Source: Streptomyces flavochromogenes (GTDB taxonomy: Bacteria; Actinomycetota; Actinomycetes; Streptomycetales; Streptomycetaceae). Taken from it: a stretch of DNA of 64,000 bases. Location of the stretch: the NCBI RefSeq assembly GCF_000717595.1, contig NZ_JNZO01000015.1:1-64000 (forward strand). Reading direction: 5' to 3'. The position numbers were made by a program, and so were the translations under genes. Shown piece by piece: positions 17,326 to 25,880 of this stretch. Within the stretch, counting starts at the first letter, position 1. The number at the start of each line of letters is the position of its first letter. Under the pieces are notes generated by a model. The model searched no databases. It saw nothing but the letters and a program-made list of their open reading frames with translations, and was not told the DNA's origin.

Positions 17326-18005
17326 TGCGTCACCGCAGGATCGACCGGCTGATGACCCGTGAGGTGGTGAGCGTCCGAGGCGACACTCCGTTCAAGGAGA
17401 TCGTCCGCACGCTCTCGGAGCACCAGGTGACGGCCGTACCCGTGGTGGACGGCGACGGCCGGGTCGTCGGGGTGGTGTCGGAGGGCGATCTGCTGCGCAA
17501 GACCGCCGACCAGGCCGCCGCACCGAGTGGGATGCCGGCCGTTCCGGACCTGGAGACGTGGGAGGAGGCGAAGGCCGAGGGAACTCGGGCCGAGGAACTG
17601 ATGTCGGCCCCCGCGGTGTGCGCCCGCCCGGACTGGACCGTGGCCGAGGCGGCACGGCTCATGGAGGTCCAGGGAGTCAAGCGGCTCGTCGTCGTCGACG
17701 GCGACGATCACCTGCTGGGCATCGTGAGCCGTCGTGACCTGTTGGCCGTCTACCTCCGCGAGGACGACGACATTCGCCGGGAGATCGTCGAGGACGTTCT
17801 CGGTGACACATTGCGTCTCGAACCGACCGCCCTTGCCGTCGAGGTGCACGACGGGCGGGTGGAGCTCGGCGGGAGGCTGCCTTTCCGGGGCATGGCGCCG
17901 GCGATCGAGCGTATGTGCGCCGCGGTGGACGGCGTGGTCTCGGTCTCCCCCACCCGTCTCACGTACGACGTCGACGACACCGAACGAGGAGGTGGACGGT
18001 CATGA
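17322..18005 (+). CDS. CBS-CBS-BON protein (paralogue)
   Basis: A 227-residue paralogue of the protein at 11116: CBS1 about 10-62 (VTAVPVVDGDGRVVGVVSEG), CBS2 about 92-147 (VKRLVVVDGDDHLLGIVSRR), BON about 155-222 (VEVHDGRVELGGRLPFRG). Both proteins start with a similar TPFKEI-R segment. Two adjacent ATG codons are possible: 17322 overlaps the ACP stop as ATGA, while 17325 has better spacing from AAGGAG. Its stop overlaps the Usp start at 18002. Nucleotide sensing is inferred from the family. Confidence 0.9.
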   Translation: MMRHRRIDRLMTREVVSVRGDTPFKEIVRTLSEHQVTAVPVVDGDGRVVGVVSEGDLLRKTADQAAAPSGMPAVPDLETWEEAKAEGTRAEELMSAPAVCARPDWTVAEAARLMEVQGVKRLVVVDGDDHLLGIVSRRDLLAVYLREDDDIRREIVEDVLGDTLRLEPTALAVEVHDGRVELGGRLPFRGMAPAIERMCAAVDGVVSVSPTRLTYDVDDTERGGGRS

Positions 18006-18859
18006 CGCGGAGCATCGTGGTCGGCCTGGACGGCACGGAACAAGCGAAGGCAGCCGCGGAGTGGGCGGCCGAGGAGGCGCTGCTGCGCGGCACGGACGTG
18101 CGTCTGGTGTACGCGAGGGAACCAGTGCCGGAGGCCGCTCTGTCGCTCGTGGAAGGGGAGTCCGAGGAGCCGTGGGCCAGGGCGATGATGGCGCGCACCG
18201 CCGGTGAGCTGCGTGAGCGCCATCCCGGACTGCCGGTGACCTCGCAGGTGCTGGCCTCGGGGCCCGTTCCGGGTCTCGTCGACGCGGCCGAGGAGAGCGA
18301 GCTGCTGGTCCTCGGCTCACGGGCGCTGGGCAGCGTGGCCGGATACCTGCTCGGCTCGGTCGGCCTGACGGTCGCAGGTCTCGTCGAGCGTCCCGTCGTG
18401 CTCGTACGGGCCGTGAGCGCGGACAGTGCTCCACGGGGCCCCGTCGTGGTCGGGGCCGACGTGCGACAGCCCGTGGACTCCGTGCTGGGCTTCGCCTTCG
18501 AGGAAGCCGCGCGACGGCACACCCCGGTCCTCGTCGTGTACGTACAGCAGCTCCCGCTGCACGCGGGAATGGGGCCCGCGATGGTCCCGGACTTCCGGCT
18601 TTCCATGGTGCCCGAGATCGCGCGTTCGGTGGAGGTCATGCTGGAACCCTGGCGGGCGAAGTACGCCGACGTCGAGGCGGCCGCCCGCGTAGCGGTCGGA
18701 TCAGCCGGACTCGAACTAGTGGCGACCGCCCGCGAAGCCTCCCTCGTGGTGGTGGGCCGGCGTACCCGCCGTTCGACGCTCGGCGCGCGCATCGGCAGCG
18801 TGGCCCACGCCGTCCTGCACCACAGCCCGGTGCCCGTGGCCCTCGTTCCCCACGACTGA
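18002..18859 (+). CDS. Tandem universal stress protein
   Basis: A 285-residue two-domain UspA protein and the last gene of the rightward operon. Domain one has IVVGLDGTEQAKAAAEWA and the nucleotide motif GSRALGSVAGYLLGSVG. Domain two has VVVGADVRQPVDSVLGFA and ends GARIGSVAHAVLHHSPVPVA. It is paralogous to the protein at 7183. The final codons (VPHD) are part of a perfect stem shared with the end of the convergent formate dehydrogenase gene, so the gene's 3' end doubles as terminator. Confidence 0.9.
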   Translation: MTRSIVVGLDGTEQAKAAAEWAAEEALLRGTDVRLVYAREPVPEAALSLVEGESEEPWARAMMARTAGELRERHPGLPVTSQVLASGPVPGLVDAAEESELLVLGSRALGSVAGYLLGSVGLTVAGLVERPVVLVRAVSADSAPRGPVVVGADVRQPVDSVLGFAFEEAARRHTPVLVVYVQQLPLHAGMGPAMVPDFRLSMVPEIARSVEVMLEPWRAKYADVEAAARVAVGSAGLELVATAREASLVVVGRRTRRSTLGARIGSVAHAVLHHSPVPVALVPHD

Positions 18860-18885
18860 TCGGTGCCCGTCAGTCGTGGGGAACG
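18844..18885. terminator. Bidirectional terminator made of two convergent gene ends
   Basis: CGTTCCCCACGACTGA, a 10-base loop, then TCAGTCGTGGGGAACG: a perfect 16-bp inverted repeat. The left arm is the last codons and stop of the Usp gene and the right arm those of the formate dehydrogenase gene. Because the arms mirror each other, both proteins end VPHD. There is no U-tract, but the stem is very stable. Confidence 0.8.
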
Positions 18886-21563
18886 GTCGGACGCAGGCGT
18901 ACCGCCGTGACCTTGTACTCCGGACACGAGGTCACGGTGTCGGCGTGCTCCGAGGTGAGGGAGTTGACGGCGCTGGCCGGGAAGTGGAACGCGCAGAAGA
19001 GCTGCCCGGGAGCGAGTTCCATCCCTACGCGGGCGACGAGTCGCGCCTGTCCGTGACGGCTCTCGACGGTGACCGGGGTGCCGTCCCGCACACCGAACCG
19101 CGCGGCGTCCTCCGGATGCAGGTCCAGGCGGTCCTGCGCGTCGAGAAGAAGGTTGTCGCCGCGCCGGGTCATGCTCCCGGAGTTGTAGTGGGCCCATCGG
19201 CGCCCGGTGACGAGCACCAGAGGATAGTCCTGGTCCGGCTCTTCGCCGGGCGGCAGATAGGGGGGCGCCGACAAGTGGGCGCGGCTGTCGGAAGTGGCGA
19301 ACTCGTCGGCGTACAGAGTCCTTTCGCCCGGCCGGTCCGGCTCGGGACACGGCCAGGGAACGGCCCCCTCCCGGTCTAGCCGCTCGTGCGAGAGACCCGC
19401 GAAGAGAGGTGTCACACGTCCGCACTCGTCGAGAGCCTCCGCTGGGGTGGAACAGCCCAGGTCGGCACCGAGGACATCGGCGACGGCGTGCACGACGTCG
19501 AAGTCCGAGCGTGCCGTGCCCGGCGGTTTCACCGCTTGCCGTACGCGCTGGAAGCGGCGGTCGAAGTTGACGAAGGTCCCCTCCTTCTCCAGCCAGGAGG
19601 CCACGGGCAGGACGACGTCGGCATGCCGGGCGGTCTCGCCGAGGAAGAGCTCGTTGACGACCACGAGCGGGCAGGCATCGAGGGCCTCGGCCACGCGCCG
19701 GCTGTCGGGGTCGGTCGCGCACACGTCCTCGCCGATGATCCACAGCGCTCGGAGGCGGCCTTCCCGGGCCGCTGCGAACATCTCGGGGATGCGCAGCCCT
19801 GGTACCGATGGGACCGGTCGGCGCCACACCGCCTCGGCACGGGCGCGGGCCTCGGGGTCGGTGACCCGGCCGTAGCCGGGGAGGAGGTCGGGCAGGGCGC
19901 CCATGTCGGAGGCGCCTTGCACGTTGTTCTGGCCGCGCAGGGGGCTGATGCCGAACCCGCGGCCGGTGCCTCCGACGGCTCCGCGCAGGATGGGGAGGTT
20001 CGCCAGGGTGCGTACGCCGTCGGTGCCGTGCAGGTGCTCGGTGACGCCGAGCCCGTACAGGACGGCCGGACGTTGGGCACGGCCGTAGAGTCGGGCGGCT
20101 CTCCTGATGTCGTCGGCCGGGACTCCGGTGATCCTGGCGACCCGTTCGGGCGGGTAGTCGGTCAGCAGGTCGGTGAGTTCGTCCAGTCCGGTGGCCCGGT
20201 CCTGGAGGAAGCCCGGGTCGGTCATGCCTTCGTCGACGAGGACGTGGGCGAGGCCGTGGAAGAGGGCGACGTTCGTCCCGGGGCGCGGACGAAGGTGCAC
20301 GTCGGCATGGTGCGCGAGGCCCACGGCACGGGGGTCGGCCACGATCAGGGACGCGCCGGCGAGTGCCCGCTGGAGGAGGCGGGCGCCGACGACGGGGTGG
20401 GCCTCGACGGGATTGGCGCCGACGACCAGGAGGCAGTCGGCGGTCTCGACGTCGCCGAAGGGGTCGGTTCCGCCGGCGCGGCCGAAGGAGGCGGTGAGTC
20501 CTGCCGCGGAGGGGGCGTGGCAGAGGCGGGAGCAGTTGTCGACGTTGTTGGTGCCGATGACGGTCCGCAGGAAGTTCTGGACGAGGTAGTTCTCCTCGTT
20601 GGTGGCCCGGGCGGAGGAGATCGCGGCGACCGAGTCGGGGCCGCCGTCGATGACGGCCGTGCGCAGGCCGTCGGCGACCCGGGCCACCGCCTCGTCCCAG
20701 GTCGCCGGTCGCAGTTCGCCGTTCTCCCGGACCAGGGGCTCGGCGAGACGTTCGGCGGAGCCCAGGTATCCGTACGCGAAGCGGCCCTTGACGCAGGCGT
20801 GGCCCCGGTTGACGGGCCCGTCCCGGGCGGGGAGCACAGCGGCGACACGGTCCTCGCGGATGACGACGTCGAGGGTGCAGCCGACTCCGCAGTAGCCGCA
20901 GGTGGTCCGCACACGGTCATGGGGAGCCTGCCGCGAGGTGAGGCCCTGACCGGGCCCGGGCTGGGTGATCGCCCCCGTCGGACAGGTGTCGACGCAGCCG
21001 CCGCAGGACACGCAGTCGGAGCCGGCCCATGGGCCGCCGGTTCCCGGGGCGACGACCGTGTCGGCCCCGCGTCCCGTGAGGGTGAGCGCGAAGGTTCCCT
21101 GGACGTCAGAGCACATCCGGACGCAGCGCCCGCACGCGATGCACAGGTCGCGGTCGAGGTGAACGTACGGGTGGCTCTCGTCCCGGTCGCGCCTGGGGTC
21201 ACCGGCCGCCGTGTCCACGGGGATCCCCAGAGTGCGGCATGCCTCGGCCAGTTCACTGTGCGAGCTGTCGGCGAGCGCGTGCGGCGGGAGCGCCGAGGCG
21301 ATCAGGGCGACCGCGTCACGCCGCAGGTTCCGCGCGCTCTCGTCGGCTGTGTCGACGGTGAGCCCCGACGTGGCGGGCGTGACGCAGGCGGCGACGGTCC
21401 TCCCGTCGACGCGGACCAGGCAGGTCCGGCAGGAGCCGGCCGGCCGGAGTCGGTCGTCGTGGCAGAGGGTGGGCAGTTCTGTTCCGGCGGCACGTACCGC
21501 GTCGAGCAGTGAAGCCCCGGCGGGCAGTTCGACCCGAACACCGTCGACCTGAAGCCAGGTCAT
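18870..21563 (-). CDS. fdhA: Formate dehydrogenase alpha subunit (molybdopterin, NAD-type)
   Basis: An 897-residue catalytic subunit. Residues about 1-80 are a 2Fe-2S ferredoxin-like domain (CHDDRLRPAGSCRTCLVRVD). Two 4Fe-4S pairs follow (CIACGRCVRMCSDVQG; CVSCGGCVDTCPTGA). The 4Fe-4S/molybdopterin module begins TTCGYCGVGCTLDVV. The metal-ligand segment is CSRLCHAPSAAGL, so cysteine replaces selenocysteine. The C-terminal cofactor-binding domain has TGRRWAHYNSGSMTRR and FPASAVNSLTSEHAD. The architecture is that of soluble NAD-dependent formate dehydrogenases with HoxF/NuoF-like partners. The ATG at 21563 overlaps the beta-gene stop as ATGA. It would oxidise formate to CO2 in the cytoplasm. 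Confidence 0.92.
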   Translation of the reverse strand: MTWLQVDGVRVELPAGASLLDAVRAAGTELPTLCHDDRLRPAGSCRTCLVRVDGRTVAACVTPATSGLTVDTADESARNLRRDAVALIASALPPHALADSSHSELAEACRTLGIPVDTAAGDPRRDRDESHPYVHLDRDLCIACGRCVRMCSDVQGTFALTLTGRGADTVVAPGTGGPWAGSDCVSCGGCVDTCPTGAITQPGPGQGLTSRQAPHDRVRTTCGYCGVGCTLDVVIREDRVAAVLPARDGPVNRGHACVKGRFAYGYLGSAERLAEPLVRENGELRPATWDEAVARVADGLRTAVIDGGPDSVAAISSARATNEENYLVQNFLRTVIGTNNVDNCSRLCHAPSAAGLTASFGRAGGTDPFGDVETADCLLVVGANPVEAHPVVGARLLQRALAGASLIVADPRAVGLAHHADVHLRPRPGTNVALFHGLAHVLVDEGMTDPGFLQDRATGLDELTDLLTDYPPERVARITGVPADDIRRAARLYGRAQRPAVLYGLGVTEHLHGTDGVRTLANLPILRGAVGGTGRGFGISPLRGQNNVQGASDMGALPDLLPGYGRVTDPEARARAEAVWRRPVPSVPGLRIPEMFAAAREGRLRALWIIGEDVCATDPDSRRVAEALDACPLVVVNELFLGETARHADVVLPVASWLEKEGTFVNFDRRFQRVRQAVKPPGTARSDFDVVHAVADVLGADLGCSTPAEALDECGRVTPLFAGLSHERLDREGAVPWPCPEPDRPGERTLYADEFATSDSRAHLSAPPYLPPGEEPDQDYPLVLVTGRRWAHYNSGSMTRRGDNLLLDAQDRLDLHPEDAARFGVRDGTPVTVESRHGQARLVARVGMELAPGQLFCAFHFPASAVNSLTSEHADTVTSCPEYKVTAVRLRPTVPHD

Positions 21564-23219
21564 CGGTCCCACGCTTCCAGGCTCGGCCCGTAGGCCCGGG
21601 CCAGGCTGCGGACGGCGGCGGGCACACGGCGGCCGAAGGCGCAGAGGCTCGCCTCGCCCATCAGCCGTGCCAGTTGCTCGTAGGACTCCCCCGGCCCGGT
21701 CCGGCCCCGCGCGAGTGCGAGCCCTCGCCGGGTGCCGATCCGGCAGGGCGAGCAGGCTCCGCAGCTCTCGTCGGCGGCGAACTCCCAGATGTGCCGAAGG
21801 AGTGCGTGCGGGTCCGCGGCGGTATCGAAGGCGACCATGCCGGCGTGGCCCAGGGCGGCGCCGTGCTCGGCGAGCGCTGCCGTGGTCAGGGGGACGTCGA
21901 GCGCGGTCCCGGCGAGGAAGCCGCCGAGGGGCCCGCCGATCTGAAGGGCGACGGGCTCTCCGCCGTCCTTGAGGCCACCGCCGAAACGGGTGACGATCTC
22001 GCCCACAGGGGTGCCGAGTTCGGCCTCGTAGGCCCCGGGTCGGGCGAACCGTTCGGACAGGCAGACCAGTTTGGTGCCGGTCTCGTGCGGGACTCCTCGT
22101 CGGGCGTATGAAGCTCCGCCGTGGGCGACGATCCAGGGCACGGCCGCAAGGGTCTCCACGTTGTTGACCACCGTCGGCATGTCCCACAGGCCGTGGTCCG
22201 TGGGGTAGGGAGGCCGCGGGCGGGCGCAGCCGCGGGCGCCTTCGAGGCGGGCGATGAGGGCGGTCTCCTCGCCCGCGACATAGGAACCGGCTCCTTCGAC
22301 GATCTCGACGAACGGCCGCGGACCCGCTTCCTCGGCCGAAAGGGCCAGGTCACCGGCCTCGGTCGCGCGCTCCACCTCTTGCCTGAGCCGGGCCATGGCT
22401 TTCGGGTACTCGGAGCGCACCAGGACGATCCCGCGCCGGGCGCCGCAGGCGAAGCAGGCCAGTGCGAGTCCCGCGAGGACGCGTTCGGGGTCCTCCTCCA
22501 TGAGCAACCGGTCGGCGTACGAGCCCGGGTCGCCCTCGTCCCCGTTGGCTACGACGACCGTGTCCGGCCTCCCCACCGCCGCGTCCCATTTGTCCGCCCA
22601 CGGGGAAACCGGCACCGCCGCGCCCGCGCAGCCCGGAGACGGCGATCTCCCCCCGGACGTCTTCGGGTCGCAGCCCGGCCACGGCCTCGCACCATACGCG
22701 CCAGGCGGACTGGCCTCCCAGGATCCCGGCAAGCAGGACGGGAGCCCCAGTGGTGTCGGTCGCGGGGATGTCCGGCGCGCACGGTTCCGCCCGCCCACGG
22801 AGCTGGTCGGCCAGGTCCGGGCCCGTACGGGGAAGGGTGCCGTCGAGGGCGGCGGGACCCGCGTAGCAGTAGCCGAGGCAGTGCGCGGTCTGCAACGAGA
22901 TCGAACCCGTCTCGTCGGCCGTGCCCGCCCTCACTCCGAGTGCCTGTTCGGCCTCCGCCAGGTGCCGTCCACCCCGCGCGGCGAAGCACGCCGTCGCGGT
23001 GCACACCCGCACGTGCCGCTCACCGCGTGGAGCGGCGAGATCGGCGAAGAAGGTGGCGGGGCCGAGCCCTGCGGCGGCCGGCAGGCCGGCTGCGGCCGCG
23101 ACCTGGGGCGCCCACGCCCCGGGCCCTTCGGCGCTACCCGACCGGGCGCGCTCCAGCGCGGCCGACAGCAACCCCTCACGCCCTCCGTGCCGTGCGGTCA
23201 GCTCACGGAGCGCGTCCAT
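21560..23219 (-). pseudogene. fdhB: Formate dehydrogenase beta subunit (NuoE-NuoF fusion), single-base frameshift
   Basis: The two halves of one protein lie in different frames. The first (from the ATG at 23219) has a thioredoxin-like 2Fe-2S domain (CTATACFAARGG, CLGYCYAGPAAL) and reads SGLRGRGGAGFPVG. The second has the rest of the NuoF-like flavoprotein: ADKWDAAVGRPDTVVVANGD, GSYVAGEETALIARLEG, and the cluster motif ESCGACSPCRIGTRRG. Removing one base from the G run at 22597-22599 (ccc on the + strand) joins GFPV to ADKWDAA exactly as in the family. It is either a real recent mutation, which would leave the alpha subunit without its NAD-reducing partner, or a sequencing error. All other motifs are intact, which favours error or very recent loss. 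Confidence 0.82.
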
Positions 23220-23308
23220 GGGTCCACCCGGCTCCCCGGGTATCCGGCTGTCCATGATCCCAGAGTGACCGGCCACGCCCCCACTCGCATCCCGGCCGGT
23301 CAAGGGGT

Positions 23309-23572
23309 TCACGGTTCCGCGCTGCGCAGGGCGGTCAGGCGCCGACGGTACTCCTCCTCGTCGATCTCACCGCGCGCCAGTCGCTCGCCCAGGATCTGCT
23401 CGGCCGACGTCGCGGGCCGGGACCCCGACGGCCGTTCCCCAGGGCGGCCCATGGTGCGGAGGAGCATCACCGCGATGGTGATGAGAAGGCCCCAGAACAG
23501 CACCATCCCGACTGACATGGCGAACCAGCCCCATCCGTTCATGCCGTCGCCGTACCAGAACATCATCGCCAC
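23309..23572 (-). CDS. SHOCT-domain small membrane protein
   Basis: An 87-residue protein. One transmembrane helix lies at about residues 15-40 (WFAMSVGMVLFWGLLITIAV). The C-terminus is a SHOCT motif (SAEQILGERLARGEIDEEEY), a short helical module often found at protein ends. The function is unknown. GTG at 23572 is favoured by GGGAG five bases upstream; ATGs at 23566 and 23563 are alternatives. It diverges from the MFS transporter gene, with two palindromic boxes in between. Confidence 0.8.
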   Translation of the reverse strand: MAMMFWYGDGMNGWGWFAMSVGMVLFWGLLITIAVMLLRTMGRPGERPSGSRPATSAEQILGERLARGEIDEEEYRRRLTALRSAEP

Positions 23573-23664
23573 TCACACTCCCGGCGGCCGGGCCGGCAGG
23601 AACCGGACGCCTTGCCTCCGATCTCTCCGCCACCACCATGCGCCACTCCAGGAGGCACTCCACA

Positions 23665-23678
23665 GGGCCGTCCGGTCC
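23665..23678. promoter_or_regulatory. Palindromic box, copy 6, between SHOCT and NarK-like genes
   Basis: GGGCCGTCCGGTCC fits GGNCCGNNCGGNCC. It lies 93 bases from the SHOCT start and 124 bases from the transporter start, so it could regulate both. Confidence 0.55.
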
Positions 23679-23686
23679 CTGGCAGA

Positions 23687-23700
23687 GGGCCGGACGGGGC
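23687..23700. promoter_or_regulatory. Palindromic box, near-match next to copy 6
   Basis: GGGCCGGACGGGGC has one mismatch to GGNCCGNNCGGNCC. It is 22 bases from the preceding box, close to two helical turns, which would allow cooperative binding on one face. Confidence 0.4.
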
Positions 23701-23801
23701 ACGGAAGGGAACAAGGCGGCCCCTGGAGCCGGGATCCCGGCGGCCGGAGGGTGGGGAGCAGGGCTCACCCTGCCCATGAGGATCACCGCCAGGAGGCCAT
23801 C

Positions 23802-25016
23802 GTGGTCCGGAACCCGGGGATCCCGCCCGCCGTGGACGCGCCGCGACCGTGGCAGATGCTGTCCGTCGCCACCGTCGGGTTCGCCCTCTGCTTCTGGGCG
23901 TGGGCGCTGCTGGGCCCGCTCGGCCCGCGGCTGCGTGACGACCTGGGCCTCAGTTCCTTCGAGCAGTCACTGGTGGTCGCCGTGCCCGTGGTGGTCGGCG
24001 CGCTGGGCCGGATCCCGGCGGGGGCGCTGACGGACCGCTGGGGTGCGCGCCGGGTCTTCCCTCTCGTCGCGGCCCTGACGATCCTCCCCGTGCTGTACCT
24101 GGGTCACCTGGCCGACTCGTTCGCCGAGGTGCTCGCGGGCGGCTTCTTCCTCGGACTCGGCGGAACGGCCTTCGCCGTCGGCGTCCCCTTCGTCAACGCC
24201 TGGTATCCACCCGCACGGCGGGGCGTTGCCCTCGGGATCTTCGGGATCGGCACCGGCGGTACGGCCTTGTCGGCGTTCACCACCGTCCAGCTCGCCGACG
24301 CCGTCGGACGTGCCTTCCCCTTCGATCTCGTGGCCGCCTTCCTCGCCGTGTACGCCGGGGTGGCCTGGTTCCTGCTCCACGACAGGCCGGGGCGCGCGAC
24401 GGCGTCGGGGTCGCTGTTCTCGCGCACGGCACTGGCCATGCGTACTCCGGCCACCTGGCAGCTGGCGTTCCTGTACGCCGTCTCCTTCGGTGGATTCGTC
24501 GCGTTCAGCGTCTACCTGCCGACCTACCTCACCAGGGCCTACGAGCTGGGGCGCTCCGACGCGGCGCTGAGGACCGCGGGATTCGTCGTCCTCGCCGTGG
24601 CGATGCGGCCGGTGGGGGGCTGGCTGTCGGACCGTATCCACCCCGTACCCGTGCTGACGGTCTCGTACGGGCTCGTCGCGGTGTGCGCCCTGATCGCGGC
24701 GTTCGAGGCGGAACAGGTCCCCGTGGGAACAGCGGCCTTCTTCGGCATGGCCGCCGGCCTGGGAGCCGGGTCCGGGGCGGTCTTCGCGCTCGTCGCACGC
24801 CTCGTTGCGGCCGAGCGGGTCGGATCGGTGACAGGAGTGGTCGGCGCGGCGGGCGGTCTCGGAGGATTCCTCCCACCCCTCGTGATGGGAGCGGTCGACA
24901 GCATCGCGCACGACTACACGTGGGGATTCGTCCTCCTCGCCGTCACCGCGACCAGCGCGGGAGCCCTGGCCGCCGCCGCGGTCCGACGACGCGCCCGGGC
25001 GGCCGCGGACACCTGA
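23802..25016 (+). CDS. MFS transporter of the nitrate/nitrite (NarK-like) type
   Basis: A 404-residue, about 12-helix major facilitator. Family-like features are FALCFWAWALLGPLGPRLRD in helix 1, GRIPAGALTDRWGARRVFPL (MFS motif A) and GIFGIGTGGTALSAFTTVQL (glycine-rich, like the NNP signature). I infer nitrate/nitrite transport from these; the substrate is not proven. The start is a GTG at 23802 with AGGAGG five bases upstream; the frame is open far upstream but antisense to the formate dehydrogenase genes. Formate oxidation next to nitrate/nitrite transport would suit low-oxygen respiration. No nitrate reductase is in the window. Confidence 0.78.
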   Translation: MVRNPGIPPAVDAPRPWQMLSVATVGFALCFWAWALLGPLGPRLRDDLGLSSFEQSLVVAVPVVVGALGRIPAGALTDRWGARRVFPLVAALTILPVLYLGHLADSFAEVLAGGFFLGLGGTAFAVGVPFVNAWYPPARRGVALGIFGIGTGGTALSAFTTVQLADAVGRAFPFDLVAAFLAVYAGVAWFLLHDRPGRATASGSLFSRTALAMRTPATWQLAFLYAVSFGGFVAFSVYLPTYLTRAYELGRSDAALRTAGFVVLAVAMRPVGGWLSDRIHPVPVLTVSYGLVAVCALIAAFEAEQVPVGTAAFFGMAAGLGAGSGAVFALVARLVAAERVGSVTGVVGAAGGLGGFLPPLVMGAVDSIAHDYTWGFVLLAVTATSAGALAAAAVRRRARAAADT

Positions 25017-25024
25017 CCTCGACT

Positions 25025-25049
25025 GCGAGACCGCTCGTGCGGGCCTCGC
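25025..25049 (+). terminator. Stem-loop after the NarK-like gene
   Basis: GCGAG-A-CCGC-TCGT-GCGG-GC-CTCGC pairs as a 9-bp interrupted stem with a TCGT loop, nine bases past the transporter stop. It has no T-tract. It separates the transporter from the ABC operon promoter. Confidence 0.45.
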
Positions 25050-25064
25050 GGTGACGCGGTGATT

Positions 25065-25078
25065 GGGCCGTTCGGCCC
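25065..25078. promoter_or_regulatory. Palindromic box, copy 7, before the ABC/FtsX operon
   Basis: GGGCCGTTCGGCCC, identical to the box at 7044. It ends 51 bases before the ABC ATPase ATG, well placed for a promoter operator. Confidence 0.65.
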
Positions 25079-25128
25079 GTTTCCGGGCCTGGGTGGCCTG
25101 TAGCCGCCGGCTCCTTCCGGAGGTTGGT

Positions 25129-25878
25129 ATGGAAGACATGATGAACGCCGACCAGGGACTCCTCGTCGCCACCGGGGTCCGGAAGATCTACCGGACGGGC
25201 TCCGTAGAGGTCACGGCCCTGCTCGACCTGGATCTCATCGTGCGCCACGGGGAGATGGTTGCGGTCATGGGACCGTCCGGCTCCGGGAAGACCACGCTCC
25301 TGAACTGTCTGTCCGGGCTCGACGACATCGACGCCGGCCGGGTGGAGGTCGACGGCCACGACCTGTTCGCGATGTCGGACGCGGCGCGCACGGAGCACCG
25401 GGCGCACACCATGGGGTTCGTCTTCCAGGCGTTCAACCTCATCCCGGTCTTCTCCGCGGTGGAGAACGTCGAACTGCCCCTCCTGCTCGTGGGCACCCGG
25501 ACGCGCGAAGCCCGTCGCAGGGCGCTGGACATGCTCGACCGGGTCGACCTCGGCCACCGGGTCGAGCACCGGCCGAGCGAACTGTCCGGGGGTGAGCAGC
25601 AGCGGGTGACCATCGCCCGCGCCCTGGCGGGACGCCCGGCCATCGTGTGGGCGGACGAACCGACGGGCAACCTCGACAGCGCGATGGCCGACCAGGTCAT
25701 GGACCTGCTGTGCGAGCTCAACCAGGACGAGGGCCAGACGATCGTCCTGGTCACGCACGACAGCGCCATCGGCGCCCGCGCACCCCGGCTGATCCGCATG
25801 CATGACGGGCAGCTGGTCGACGACGTCCGCCAGACCGTCGCGGCCCGAGCCCCGGTCCCCGACGTCCCCTTGGGCTGA
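25129..25878 (+). CDS. ABC transporter ATPase (MacB/LolD type)
   Basis: A 249-residue ATPase. Walker A GPSGSGKTT (about residue 46), Q-loop FVFQAFNLIPVFS, signature LSGGEQQRVTIARAL and Walker B IVWADEPTGNLDS are all intact, with the switch His in LVTHDS. The E-x-V-x-A-L N-terminus and the FNLIPV loop are typical of LolD/MacB/FtsE-like ATPases that work with FtsX-type permeases. The ribosome site CGGAGG precedes the ATG. The permease gene starts two bases after the stop. It would drive export or envelope mechanotransmission; the substrate is unknown. Confidence 0.92.
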   Translation: MEDMMNADQGLLVATGVRKIYRTGSVEVTALLDLDLIVRHGEMVAVMGPSGSGKTTLLNCLSGLDDIDAGRVEVDGHDLFAMSDAARTEHRAHTMGFVFQAFNLIPVFSAVENVELPLLLVGTRTREARRRALDMLDRVDLGHRVEHRPSELSGGEQQRVTIARALAGRPAIVWADEPTGNLDSAMADQVMDLLCELNQDEGQTIVLVTHDSAIGARAPRLIRMHDGQLVDDVRQTVAARAPVPDVPLG

Positions 25879-25880
25879 CC

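Noticed and set aside
19386..21512. Long rightward open frame opposite formate dehydrogenase alpha
   Set aside because: Antisense shadow: the leftward frame carries all iron-sulfur and molybdopterin motifs.
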